From NCBI RefSeq assembly GCF_011383005.1, contig NZ_CP049935.1, positions 1,674,001 through 1,738,000 on the forward strand: 64,000 bases of DNA, in the 5' to 3' direction. Below the pieces are notes generated by a model. That model did no database searches, was not told where the DNA came from, and saw only the letters and a program-made list of their open reading frames with translations. Below are positions 42,608 through 55,967 of this stretch, piece after piece. Made by a program: the position numbers and the translations under genes. The stretch is from Phycicoccus sp. HDW14 (lineage in GTDB: Bacteria > Actinomycetota > Actinomycetes > Actinomycetales > Dermatophilaceae). Numbering within the stretch: position 1 is the stretch's first letter; the number at the start of each line of letters is the position of its first letter.

Positions 42608-43623
42608 GACCAGAGCGAGTGGTAGGCGTTGACCGCCTGCTGACCGCCGAGGTGGGCGTAGAGCACCGTGCTGTCGCGCGGGATGTCGCCGCACTTCACG
42701 AGGTCGACGAGGCCGGCGAGTGACTTCCCCTCGTACACGGGGTCGGTGATCATCGCCTCGAGCTGCGCCCCGAGCCGGATGGCCTCCATCGTCGAGTCCA
42801 CGGGGATGCCGTAGAGGTCGCCGGCCCAGTCGGGCAGCAGCTCGAACTCGTCGTCGCGCAGGTCGCGCCCGAGCTCGATGACCTCGGCCGTGCTGCGGGC
42901 GATGCGCTCGAGCTGGGCGCGGGTCTTCTCGAGCGTGGCGCTGGCGTCGATGCCGATGACCCGGCGCCGCACGCCGGTGAGGTCTTCCAGCGCGGCGAAC
43001 CCGGCGACCATCCCGGCGTGCGTGGAGCAGGTGACCGTGCAGACGACGATGGTGTCGAAGGTGACCCCGAGGGCCTTCTCCTGCTCGGCGACCTCGAAGG
43101 CCCAGTTCGCGAACCCGACTCCCCCGAGGGGGTGCTCGCTCGCGCCGGCCGGGATGGCGTAGGGCGTGCCGCCCGACTCCTCGACCTCGGCGAGCGCCTC
43201 CTTCCACGAGTCGCGGATGCCGATGTCGAAGCCGGCCGGGTCGAGGCGCGAGTCGGCGCCCATCATCCGGCTGAGCAGGATGTTGCCGACCTTGTCGTTC
43301 ACCGGGTCGTCCCAGGGCACCCACTTCTCCTGCACGAGACGGCACTTCAGCCCGAGGTGGGCGGCGACGGCCGCGACCTGCCGGGTGTGGTTGGACTGGT
43401 AGCCGCCGATGGAGACGAGGGTGTCGGCGCCGCTGGCCAGCACGTCCGGGACGATGTACTCGAGCTTGCGGACCTTGTTGCCGCCGTGGGCCAGCCCGCT
43501 GCTCACGTCCTCGCGCTTGGCCCAGACCTGCGCGCCGCCGAGGTGCTCGCTGAGGCGCTTCAGGTGGTGGACCGGGCTCGGGCCGAAGGTCAGGGGGTAC
43601 CTCGGGATCTCGTGCAGGCGCAT
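42604..43623 (-). CDS. acdS: 1-aminocyclopropane-1-carboxylate deaminase
   Basis: 339-residue PLP enzyme, the normal AcdS length, ATG start. The PLP Lys is Lys50 in [13 protein letters not shown], and the cofactor/substrate Ser-Asn-His is in [15 protein letters not shown]. The Tyr-Glu pair in [14 protein letters not shown] and the Leu in [13 protein letters not shown] fit residues used to tell true ACC deaminase from D-cysteine desulfhydrase. It would break the plant ethylene precursor ACC into 2-oxobutyrate and ammonia, a trait of plant-associated bacteria. Followed by an overlapping GNAT gene. Confidence 0.88.
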   Translation of the reverse strand: MRLHEIPRYPLTFGPSPVHHLKRLSEHLGGAQVWAKREDVSSGLAHGGNKVRKLEYIVPDVLASGADTLVSIGGYQSNHTRQVAAVAAHLGLKCRLVQEKWVPWDDPVNDKVGNILLSRMMGADSRLDPAGFDIGIRDSWKEALAEVEESGGTPYAIPAGASEHPLGGVGFANWAFEVAEQEKALGVTFDTIVVCTVTCSTHAGMVAGFAALEDLTGVRRRVIGIDASATLEKTRAQLERIARSTAEVIELGRDLRDDEFELLPDWAGDLYGIPVDSTMEAIRLGAQLEAMITDPVYEGKSLAGLVDLVKCGDIPRDSTVLYAHLGGQQAVNAYHSLWS

Positions 43624-43656
43624 GGCGCAGGTCTACCACCGGGAGCCCGGGCGGCG

Positions 43657-44372
43657 TCAGCCCCGTTCGCGGAGCGTGCGCGCGATCTCGGTGTGGCCGA
43701 GCCGCTCGGCGTGCTCGAGCGGCGTCACGCCGTCGCCGTCGGCGAGGTCGGGGTCGGCCCCGGCGGCGAGCAGTGTGCCGACGATCTCCCGGTGGCGCGG
43801 CCCGCCGTCGCCGAGGATGACCGCCTCGAGCAGCGCGGTCCAGCCGAGCCGGTTGACGTGGTCCACGTCGATGCCGGTCGTGACGACCCGCCGGACGTAG
43901 TCGACGTGGCCGCGCTCGCTCGCCGGGATGACCGACACCCCGCCGTAGCGGTTGACCTGCGAGAGGTCGGGGTCGGCCGGGAGCAGCACCTCGAGCATCG
44001 CCACGCTGCCGGTGACGCCGGTGACGAGCCACGGGGTGTCGTGCCGGTCGTCCAGTGCGTCCGGGTCGGCGCCGGCGGCCACGAGGACGCGGGCCGCCTC
44101 GACGTGGTCGGCCGCCGCGGCGAGGAGCAACGGGGTACGGCCGGCGTCGTCGCGGACCTCAATGCGGGCGCCGGCCGCCAGGGCCGTGCGCACCGCGTCG
44201 GGGTCGCCGGACGCGGCGGCGGCGAGGAGGTCGGTGTCGGCGCGGCTCACGGGGCCCAGTGTGCTCGACGGCCCCGAGGCGCTGGGCGCGGGCGGGTCCG
44301 GAGTCGGGGTCGCGGTGCAGGCACCGAGGACGCAGGCGCCGCCAGCACCGTCGCCCACGACCGCTTCCGCAC
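43657..44372 (-). CDS. Ankyrin-repeat lipoprotein, frameshifted in signal peptide
   Basis: About 238 residues. Four to five ankyrin repeats: DLLAAAASGDPDAVRTALAA, RDDAGRTPLLLAAAADHVEA, NRLGWTALLEAVILGDGG, DGDGVTPLEHAERLGHTEIA. Upstream in the same frame is GACVLGACTATPTPDPPAPS, a lipobox and Pro-rich linker without its start. One extra base in the C pair 44339-44340 joins it to a GTG-started basic N-terminus (MRKRSWATVLAG), giving a complete lipoprotein signal. A cytoplasmic version from the GTG at 44249 is the alternative. Located 33 nt upstream of acdS. Confidence 0.75.
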
Positions 44373-44448
44373 TCGCCCATCCTCACCCGGGCGCGGGCGT
44401 CGCCGAAAGGGACGTGCGGACGCGAGCCCGTTCGACCATCCTGTCGGC

Positions 44449-45381
44449 GTGAGCCAGACCGCGGACGCCCCCCTGCCCGAGGGCTGCACCACCCGGCCCC
44501 TGACCCGCGACGACCTCGAGGCGGCCTTCCACGTGTACTCCTCGGCCCAGCTCGAGGACAGCGGCGTCATCGCCGTCGAGCGGGCCGACCTCGAGGCCGA
44601 CTGGTCGCGCCCGAGCATGCGGATGGACCTCGACACGGCGGGGGTCTTCCGGGACGACCGGCTCGTCGGGGCGGCCGAGGTCGGGCGACGCGGGAGCCGG
44701 GCGGAGGCGGCGGTGCACCCGCACGCCCGGGATCGCGGCGTCGGGTCGTGGCTGGCGGCGTGGACCGAGGCGCGGTCGGCGGCGCTCGGGGTGACCTCGG
44801 TGGGGCAGACCGTGCCGCGCGGGTCGGCCGGTCAGCGGCTGCTCGAGGGGCGGGGGTACGGGCTCAGTCACACGTGGTGGGTCCTGGAGCTGCCCCCTGG
44901 CGCCGAGATCGCGGACCGGCCTCTGCCGGAGGGGTACTCGCTGCGGACCGCCGCGTCGGACGCAGACCGAATCGCCGTGCACGACGTCATCGAGACGGCC
45001 TTCGGCGAGTGGTCGGACCGCACCGGCGAGACGTACGACGAGTGGGCCGCAGGCGTCGTGCGACGACCCGGTTTCGAGCCGTGGAACCTCCGGGTCGTGA
45101 CGTACGGCGACGCGGTGGTCGGTGCCTGCTTCACGCTCGTCGACGAGCGGGGGTGTGGCTTCGTGGACCAGGTCGCGGTCGCCGGGGAGCACCGGCGGCG
45201 GGGCCTGGCCCAGGTGCTGCTGGCCGACGGGTTCCGGAACGCCCGCGAGCACGGAGCGGTCACCAGCGAGCTCTCGACCGACAGCCGCACGGGGGCGCTC
45301 GACCTGTACCGCCGGGTGGGGATGCGGGTGGCGGCGACGTGGGTGCACCTCGTCCGCCGGCACTCCCCCGTCAGCCGCTGA
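44449..45381 (+). CDS. Two-domain GNAT acetyltransferase (mycothiol-synthase-like architecture)
   Basis: 310 residues, GTG start (VSQTADAPLPEGCTTRPLTR). Two GNAT domains in tandem. The first has a weak acetyl-CoA loop (HARDRGVGSWLAAWTEARS); the second is canonical (VDQVAVAGEHRRRGLAQVLL, then RNAREHGAVTSELSTDSRTG and DLYRRVGMRV). This resembles MshD and streptomycete tandem GNAT proteins, but residue conservation is too low to assign mycothiol synthesis. Its 3' end overlaps the convergent acyl-CoA-binding protein gene by 11 nt. Confidence 0.82.
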   Translation: MSQTADAPLPEGCTTRPLTRDDLEAAFHVYSSAQLEDSGVIAVERADLEADWSRPSMRMDLDTAGVFRDDRLVGAAEVGRRGSRAEAAVHPHARDRGVGSWLAAWTEARSAALGVTSVGQTVPRGSAGQRLLEGRGYGLSHTWWVLELPPGAEIADRPLPEGYSLRTAASDADRIAVHDVIETAFGEWSDRTGETYDEWAAGVVRRPGFEPWNLRVVTYGDAVVGACFTLVDERGCGFVDQVAVAGEHRRRGLAQVLLADGFRNAREHGAVTSELSTDSRTGALDLYRRVGMRVAATWVHLVRRHSPVSR

Positions 45382-45625
45382 GGCCCCGGACGGTCTCGAC
45401 GTACTCGGCGCGGGCGCTCTCGGCGTCGGTGCCCTTCGCGGCGGCCCAGGCGTCGTACTTCGCGCGGCCGACGAAGTCCATCATCCCCGGCCGCTTGCCG
45501 GCGACGTCACCCTCCGTGGCCTGCTTGTAGAGCGCGTAGAGGCGCAGCTTCGTGTCGTTGCCGGGGTCCTTCGTCAGTCCGGACACCGCCTCGACGGCGG
45601 CGCGGAACTCGTCCTCGGTAGCCAT
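45371..45625 (-). CDS. Acyl-CoA-binding protein
   Basis: 84 residues, ATG start. Single four-helix ACBP domain: EDEFRAAVEAVSGLTKDPGN, TKLRLYALYKQATEGDVAGK, RPGMMDFVGRAKYDAWAAAK, SARAEYVETVRGL. The Y-A-L-Y-K-Q-A-T and K-x-D-A-W motifs are those that hold the acyl-CoA. ACBPs are abundant in eukaryotes and scattered in bacteria, where they probably buffer long-chain acyl-CoA. Confidence 0.92.
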   Translation of the reverse strand: MATEDEFRAAVEAVSGLTKDPGNDTKLRLYALYKQATEGDVAGKRPGMMDFVGRAKYDAWAAAKGTDAESARAEYVETVRGLSG

Positions 45626-45659
45626 CGCCCCACTCTAGGGCGACGGGCAGCGTCGGGGC

Positions 45660-45944
45660 CTACCTCGGCGAACGGCGGAGCCGGCGGCCCAGGACGACCA
45701 GCGACCCGCCGAGCAGCCCGAGCACGGCACCGAGCAGCGCCGAGGGCAGGCCGACCTCGATGACGGCGAACCACGCCGTGCGCCAGGAGGCGAGCAGGCC
45801 GAGCACGAGCCCCACCACACCCCCGACCACGCCGCCGAGCAGCAGGCCGAGGACCGACCACCGCAGCGGCGCGGGCCATGAGCCCAGCTCGGTGAGCACA
45901 CTGCGCGCCACCGAGACCTTGGGGCCAGCCGGATGCGTCGTCAT
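45660..45944 (-). CDS. Small membrane protein coupled to tetR
   Basis: 94 residues, ATG start overlapping the TetR stop by 4 nt. Two Gly-rich hydrophobic helices (SVLGLLLGGVVGGVVGLVLG and VIEVGLPSALLGAVLGLLGG) and a basic C-terminus (RRLRRSPR). No family recognised. Glycine-zipper spacing suggests oligomer formation in the membrane. Being translationally coupled to the TetR repressor it is the likely regulated output of that unit. Confidence 0.72.
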   Translation of the reverse strand: MTTHPAGPKVSVARSVLTELGSWPAPLRWSVLGLLLGGVVGGVVGLVLGLLASWRTAWFAVIEVGLPSALLGAVLGLLGGSLVVLGRRLRRSPR

Positions 45945-46609
45945 CTCTCGTCTCCTTCCGGTGGGGCACCGGCGAACCCGGCACCCGCCACGTCGAGCAG
46001 CGCCGCGACCTGCGCCGCCCGGTCGAAAAGGGCCAGCGCGGCCTCCCGGTCTCCGTCGAGGCCGGCCAGCAGCTCGAGCCCGAGCAGGCCCGCCACGACG
46101 GCGTGCGATACCTCGCGCGTCGGCACGAGCAGGGCGACCGGTGACCCGGCGACCGCCGTGCGCACCGCCGCCTCGGCGAGCTCGCGCCACGGCGCCAGCC
46201 GCGCGGCGACCTGCTCGCCGAGGCCCGGAGTCGACTGGGCCCCGGTGACCATCTCGACGAGGACGGCGACGTACCCGGCGTCGAGGTCCTCGCTGAAGAT
46301 CCGCCGGGCCGAGGCGATGAGGTCGCCGAGCCCCTGCGCCTGCTCAAGGGCCTCGGAGTAGGCCTCGAGGCGCCGGGCGCTCACGTCGTCGAGGGCGGCG
46401 AGCAGCAGGTCGGTCACCGACCCGTAGTGGTAGAAGACCAGGGCCTGGGTGCAGCCGGCCCGCGCGGCGATGGCCCGGGCGCTGGCCCCCGCGAACCCCA
46501 CCTCGCCGAGGGCCTGCACGGCACCCTGCACGAGGGCCGCGCGGGTCTCGGCTGCCCGGGCCGACTCCTCGCCACCCCCCGGTGTGCGTCGCCGGCCGGA
46601 CGTCGCCAT
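45941..46609 (-). CDS. TetR family transcriptional regulator
   Basis: 222 residues, ATG start. N-terminal TetR helix-turn-helix: RAALVQGAVQALGEVGFAGA, SARAIAARAGCTQALVFYHY, GSVTDLLLAALDDVSARRLE. The C-terminal helical ligand-binding part (LVEMVTGAQSTPGLGEQVAA) is of a common actinobacterial type. A perfect palindrome (46629-46654) is 20 nt upstream of its start, consistent with autoregulation. Coupled to the downstream small membrane protein gene. Ligand unknown. Confidence 0.92.
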   Translation of the reverse strand: MATSGRRRTPGGGEESARAAETRAALVQGAVQALGEVGFAGASARAIAARAGCTQALVFYHYGSVTDLLLAALDDVSARRLEAYSEALEQAQGLGDLIASARRIFSEDLDAGYVAVLVEMVTGAQSTPGLGEQVAARLAPWRELAEAAVRTAVAGSPVALLVPTREVSHAVVAGLLGLELLAGLDGDREAALALFDRAAQVAALLDVAGAGFAGAPPEGDER

Positions 46610-46628
46610 GCCGGACCTCCTTGAGCGA

Positions 46629-46654
46629 ACGATTTGAGCAACTGCTCAAATCGT
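46629..46654. promoter_or_regulatory. Perfect palindromic operator upstream of tetR
   Basis: ACGATTTGAGCA and TGCTCAAATCGT, exact complements of 12 nt separated by AC, lie 20 bp before the TetR ATG. AT-richer than its surroundings, as expected for a TetR-family autoregulatory site overlapping the promoter. Confidence 0.85.
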
Positions 46655-46725
46655 AGCGCTCGCGAAGGCAGGAGGGAAGGCATCACGGGGTGCGACGGCC
46701 CGGAGCCGGGTGCCCGGACGGGGCG

Positions 46726-52212
<5,487 letters not shown>

Positions 52213-52468
52213 GCGCACTCCACGGGAGCCCGGTGCACACCGTGCGCACCGTCGTCCCTCGGTGCTGATGAGGCTCGAGGGGCACCCGCTGATACGGCCC
52301 GCCCGGCCGGGGTGGCGTGGCCGGGGCACCCCCACCCCTGGAATGGTGCACCCGGCCACGCCTGCTCTCTCCGCCCCGGAGGTCCTCACGTGGCGCGACG
52401 ACCCACCGTCAACGGCGGCCGTCGCCCCATTACTGTGGAGCCTGCACCCCGGCGGGTGCCACCCGAGT

Positions 52469-52482
52469 TGCGAGAACTCGCA
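52469..52482. promoter_or_regulatory. Short palindrome upstream of the HTH gene array
   Basis: TGCGAG and CTCGCA separated by AA, 24 nt before the first HTH gene start, inside the 293-nt divergent spacer (52213-52505) with the patatin gene. A candidate operator; short, so chance is possible. Confidence 0.3.
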
Positions 52483-52505
52483 GGTGACGACGGCGAAGGA
52501 CCGGT

Positions 52506-53201
52506 GTGGGCCAGGTGGGGAACGGGGGCGGCGAGGACGCGGCGGCGTTCTTCCGGTGGGTCCACGGCCTGGCGACGGCGGGTGACCGACGGATGGCCCC
52601 GCTCGGCAGTCTGGCCCCCGCGTTCGACGAGGGCGTGGCCCAGCTGGCCGGGGCCGTCCGGCGCAGCGTCTGGCACATGACCTTCCGCCCCACCTGGTCG
52701 GAGGTGCGGATGGCCCGCCCGATCGCCGAGGTGTCCCGCCGCCGTGGCATCGACGCCCGCTACGTCGCCGACCGGCTCGCCTCCGCGCGGCTGCCGCTGC
52801 TGTCCAGCCACCACCACCCGTACTTCCGCAACCACCCGGTCGTGGCCCCGCTCCTCGTCGTCGACACCCGCACGGTCTTCGTCGGGGCGCCGCCGGGGCA
52901 CGAGCTCGCCGGCGAGGTCTGGACGAGCACCGCCCCCCAGGTCGTCGACGGCGCCATCCGGGTGTTCGACGCCGTCTGGCGCGCGGCCACGGTGCCCCAC
53001 CCCGAGGACGCGCCGCCGTTCACCCGCCGGATGGTCGACGTCGCCTTCCTGCTCACCGACGGCTCCAGCGACCGCGAGATCGCGCGCTCGATGGGGGTCT
53101 CCGAGCGCACCGTGTCGGCCGAGGTCGCCGAGATCACCCGACGTCTCGGGGCCCGCAACCGGGCCCACGCCATCGCCCTCATCGGCGACGCGGGCCCCTG
53201 A
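52506..53201 (+). CDS. LuxR-type HTH regulator, array member 1
   Basis: 231 residues, start GTG with GAAGGA upstream. The C-terminal LuxR/GerE-like helix-turn-helix is DREIARSMGVSERTVSAEVA, then EITRRLGARNRAHAIALIG. The N-terminal about 160 residues resemble the TrmB/PLD-like sensor found in some actinobacterial LuxR proteins: a helix ending SVWHM, then AEVSRRRGIDARYV, PLLVVDTRTVFVG and IRVFDAVWRAA. Most divergent of the five tandem paralogues (it has SVWHMT where others have WNMQ), and separated by 67 nt from the next, so possibly the oldest copy. Ligand and targets unknown. Confidence 0.82.
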   Translation: MGQVGNGGGEDAAAFFRWVHGLATAGDRRMAPLGSLAPAFDEGVAQLAGAVRRSVWHMTFRPTWSEVRMARPIAEVSRRRGIDARYVADRLASARLPLLSSHHHPYFRNHPVVAPLLVVDTRTVFVGAPPGHELAGEVWTSTAPQVVDGAIRVFDAVWRAATVPHPEDAPPFTRRMVDVAFLLTDGSSDREIARSMGVSERTVSAEVAEITRRLGARNRAHAIALIGDAGP

Positions 53202-53268
53202 CCGCCCGGGGCGGCGGCCGCGCGCCCTCTAGGGTTGAGGACCCGCTCCCCCGCCCGAAGGAGGTCCC

Positions 53269-53937
53269 GTGCCCGAGCTCGACACGTTCGTCGCCCTCGT
53301 GGCGCGGCTCACCCGGGCGGGCGACCCCCGGCTGGTGCACGTCGGGGACACCGCATCGGGCCGCGCCCACCTCGAGGTCGTGGCGGCCCGCACCACCACC
53401 TCCGTGTGGAACATGCAGCGCGAGTACGGGGTCTCGATGGAGCGGGCGGCGCGGACGCTCAACGCCGGGACCCGGGCCGCAGGGCTCGAGGAACGCGACG
53501 TGGTGTCGTTGCGCGGAGCGCAGCACCACCCCCTGACGACGACGTTCTGCCCGACCCTGCGGATCCACTCCGTGCCCCTCCTCCTGCTCGTGGCCGACCG
53601 ACGAGAAGTGGTCGTGAGCGGCCCCGAGGCCATGCCCGACGGCTCGCTGCCGGCCTGGGCCAGTGACGACCCCGGCGTGGTGGCGCACGCCGTCCGCGCC
53701 TTCGAGGAGATCTGGTCCGCAGCCCGTCCGTGGTCGGAGGTGGGGCTGCGTCCGCCGCTGCCGCCTCGACGCCGCGAGGTGGCGCTGGGCCTGCTCAGCG
53801 GGCGGAGCGACCGGGAGATCGCGCAGGAGCTCGGGACCAGCGAGCGGACCGTCTCCGCCGAGGTGCGCGCGGTCGTCGACTGGCTCGGCGCCCGCAACCG
53901 CACCCACGCCGTCGCGATGCTCGTCGGAGCCGGCTGA
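53269..53937 (+). CDS. LuxR-type HTH regulator, array member 2
   Basis: 222 residues, GTG start with a strong GAAGGAGG site. Sensor-like N-terminus with TTSVWNMQREYGVSM, LNAGTRAAGLEERDVV, HPLTTTFCPTLRIHSVPLLL, and VRAFEEIWSAARPWSEVGLR. C-terminal HTH DREIAQELGTSERTVSAEVR, then AVVDWLGARNRTHAVAMLVG. Stop and next start overlap (TGATG), so it is translationally coupled to member 3. Function unknown; same fold as its four neighbours. Confidence 0.85.
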   Translation: MPELDTFVALVARLTRAGDPRLVHVGDTASGRAHLEVVAARTTTSVWNMQREYGVSMERAARTLNAGTRAAGLEERDVVSLRGAQHHPLTTTFCPTLRIHSVPLLLLVADRREVVVSGPEAMPDGSLPAWASDDPGVVAHAVRAFEEIWSAARPWSEVGLRPPLPPRRREVALGLLSGRSDREIAQELGTSERTVSAEVRAVVDWLGARNRTHAVAMLVGAG

Positions 53938-54608
53938 TGCCCGGTCCCGCCGTCGAGCGCTTCCTCGCCACCGTCCACCCGCTCCTCAGGGACGCCGACC
54001 CCGCCCTGTCCCGCCTCGGGGAGCGCCACGAGCTGGTCGCCGTCTTCGGCGACCTCGAGGCCCGGACCCGGCGCAGCCTCTGGAACATGCAGGTGAGCGT
54101 CGGCGCGGCCTTCGCGCACCGGACCCGGCCCCTCAACGCCTCGTCGCGCGCCCGCGGCATCGAGGAGCGGATGATCCACGACCGCACGCAGGCCGCTCGC
54201 CTGCCGCTCGTGACCACCTACGACCCCCACCTGCGCGTCGGGTCGGTCAGCACCCAGCTCATGGTGCTCGACGAGCGGTACGCCGTCCTCCCCGGGGCCC
54301 CGGGCACCGACGACACCTGGAGCGCCTTCGGCACGGCGGACCCCGACCTCGTCGCCCTCGCCCGGGCGGCCTTCCTCGAGACGTGGGAGGCGGCCGTCCC
54401 CTGGTCGGAGGCCGGCCTCCGCCCGCCCCTGCCCCAACGCCGCTTCGACGTCGCGATGCTCCTCGTGGACGGCCGATCCGACCGCGAGATCGCCGGCGAG
54501 CTGGGCATCAGCGCCCGGACGGTCTCGCTCGAGGTGCGGGCGGTCATCGACTGGCTCGGGGCGCGCAGCCGCAGCCACGCCGTCGCGATGCTCGTCGGAG
54601 CCGCCTGA
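53937..54608 (+). CDS. LuxR-type HTH regulator, array member 3
   Basis: 223 residues, ATG in the TGATG overlap with member 2. N-terminus MPGPAVERFLATVHPLLRD, then RRSLWNMQVSVGAAF, LVTTYDPHLRVGSVSTQLMV and FLETWEAAVPWSEAGLRPPL. C-terminal HTH DREIAGELGISARTVSLEVR, then AVIDWLGARSRSHAVAMLVG. The opening MPG-(P/S)-A and the ending VGAA recur in members 4 and 5, as does the DNA at the gene junctions, showing recent tandem duplication. Confidence 0.86.
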   Translation: MPGPAVERFLATVHPLLRDADPALSRLGERHELVAVFGDLEARTRRSLWNMQVSVGAAFAHRTRPLNASSRARGIEERMIHDRTQAARLPLVTTYDPHLRVGSVSTQLMVLDERYAVLPGAPGTDDTWSAFGTADPDLVALARAAFLETWEAAVPWSEAGLRPPLPQRRFDVAMLLVDGRSDREIAGELGISARTVSLEVRAVIDWLGARSRSHAVAMLVGAA

Positions 54609-55279
54609 TGCCCGGTTCCGCCGCCGCCGCCCTCCTCGAGGCGACCGAACTGGCCTTCATCGCCGACGACGGGACAGTGACCGTGTACCCACCACGGCCC
54701 GAACTGGTGGCGATGCTGACCCTGTTCGAAGCCGAGACGGGCCGCGTCGTCAGGAGCATGCAGAGGCAGCTGACCATGTCCGCGAGCAGGGCGGCCCTGG
54801 CTCTCGACGATCGGAGTCGGCAACGCGGAGTGCGAGAAGAGGTCGTCATCGATCGACGCGCCGTCCTGTCCAGCCCTCTCGCGACGACGGTCGACCCCGG
54901 CCTTCGCGTCGGGTCAGTACCGACACCGGTCATGCTCTCGGACGAGCGGTTGGCTCTGCTCGCCGTGCCCCCGGGCAGAGCGCCGGAGGGGGGTTGTTGC
55001 TGGACGGTCGATCCCCAGCTCGTGCGACTCGCCCTGGCTGCCTTCCTCGAGACCTGGGACGCGGCCCTCCCCTGGCAGGAAGCCGGGCTGCGTCCGCCGC
55101 TGCCCGAGCGGAGGTTCCGCGTCGCCGTGCTGCTCATGGACGGGCACACCGACCGGGAGATCGCCGACGAGCTCGGGATCAGCACGCGCACCGTCTCCGA
55201 CGAGGTGCGGGCGGTCGTCGACTCGCTCGGGGCGCGCAGCCGCAGCCACGCCGTCGCCATGCTCGTCGGGGCGGCCTGA
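54608..55279 (+). CDS. LuxR-type HTH regulator, array member 4 (divergent sensor half)
   Basis: 223 residues, ATG in the TGATG overlap with member 3. The C-terminal half (WDAALPWQEAGLRPPLPERR, DREIADELGISTRTVSDEVR, GARSRSHAVAMLVG) is nearly the same as its neighbours. The N-terminal half is different: it has VVRSMQRQL instead of WNMQ, an FIADDGTVTVYPPRPEL opening, and GGCCW late in the sensor. Codon choice there also looks less GC-extreme than in members 2, 3 and 5. This suggests a different signal or relaxed constraint. Confidence 0.83.
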   Translation: MPGSAAAALLEATELAFIADDGTVTVYPPRPELVAMLTLFEAETGRVVRSMQRQLTMSASRAALALDDRSRQRGVREEVVIDRRAVLSSPLATTVDPGLRVGSVPTPVMLSDERLALLAVPPGRAPEGGCCWTVDPQLVRLALAAFLETWDAALPWQEAGLRPPLPERRFRVAVLLMDGHTDREIADELGISTRTVSDEVRAVVDSLGARSRSHAVAMLVGAA

Positions 55280-55949
55280 TGCCCGGTCCCGCCGCTGCCG
55301 CCCTGCTCGCCACCCTCGAGCGCCTGGTCTCTCGCGGCGATCCCGCCCTCACGCCACTGGGGACCCCCGCTTCCTGGGCGAGACCCTGATGTGGTTCGAG
55401 GACCGCACGAGGCAGAGCATCTGGAACATGCAGCGCTCGTTCCAGGTGTCCCTGAACCGGCAGGTCTTCGAGCTCGACGAGCGGGCCCGGGACAAGGGAG
55501 TCGAGGAGCGGTCGGTGCTTCCCCGCCACGCGGCGCTGGGATCACCCCTCGCGACGACCATCGAGCCATCGCTGCGGCTGGGGCCCGTCCCGATCCCGAT
55601 GCTCGTGTCCGACGTCAGCTACGCGATCCTCCAGGGCCCGCTCGGTCCGCACGGCCTGAACACGCCCTACGGCACCGAGGACCCCGACCTCGTCGGCCTC
55701 GCCGCCGCAGCCTTCCTCGAGACCTGGGAGGCAGCCATCCCCTGGCAGGAGGCCGGGCTGCGCCCCCCGCTGGAGGCCCGACGGTTCCGCATCGCCGTGA
55801 TGCTCATGGACGGACACACCGACCGTGGGATCGCCGCGGAGCTCGGGACCAGCCTCCGCACGGTCTCGTCGGAGGTGCGGGCGATCGTCGACTGGCTGGG
55901 CGCCCGCAACCGTGGTCACGCCGTCGCGATGCTCGTCGGCGCCGCCTGA
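55279..55949 (+). CDS. LuxR-type HTH regulator, array member 5, frameshifted
   Basis: About 223 residues, ATG in the TGATG overlap with member 4. The frame breaks at G4 55359-55362; one extra G gives PLGDPRFLGETLMWFEDRTR, then QSIWNMQRSFQVSLNRQVFE, matching the other members. C-terminal HTH DRGIAAELGTSLRTVSSEVR (Gly replaces the otherwise constant Glu of DREIA), then AIVDWLGARNRGHAVAMLVG. Last gene of the array; 18 nt later it meets the convergent era stop. Confidence 0.82.
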
Positions 55950-55967
55950 CCCCGGTCGAGCCGCGGC

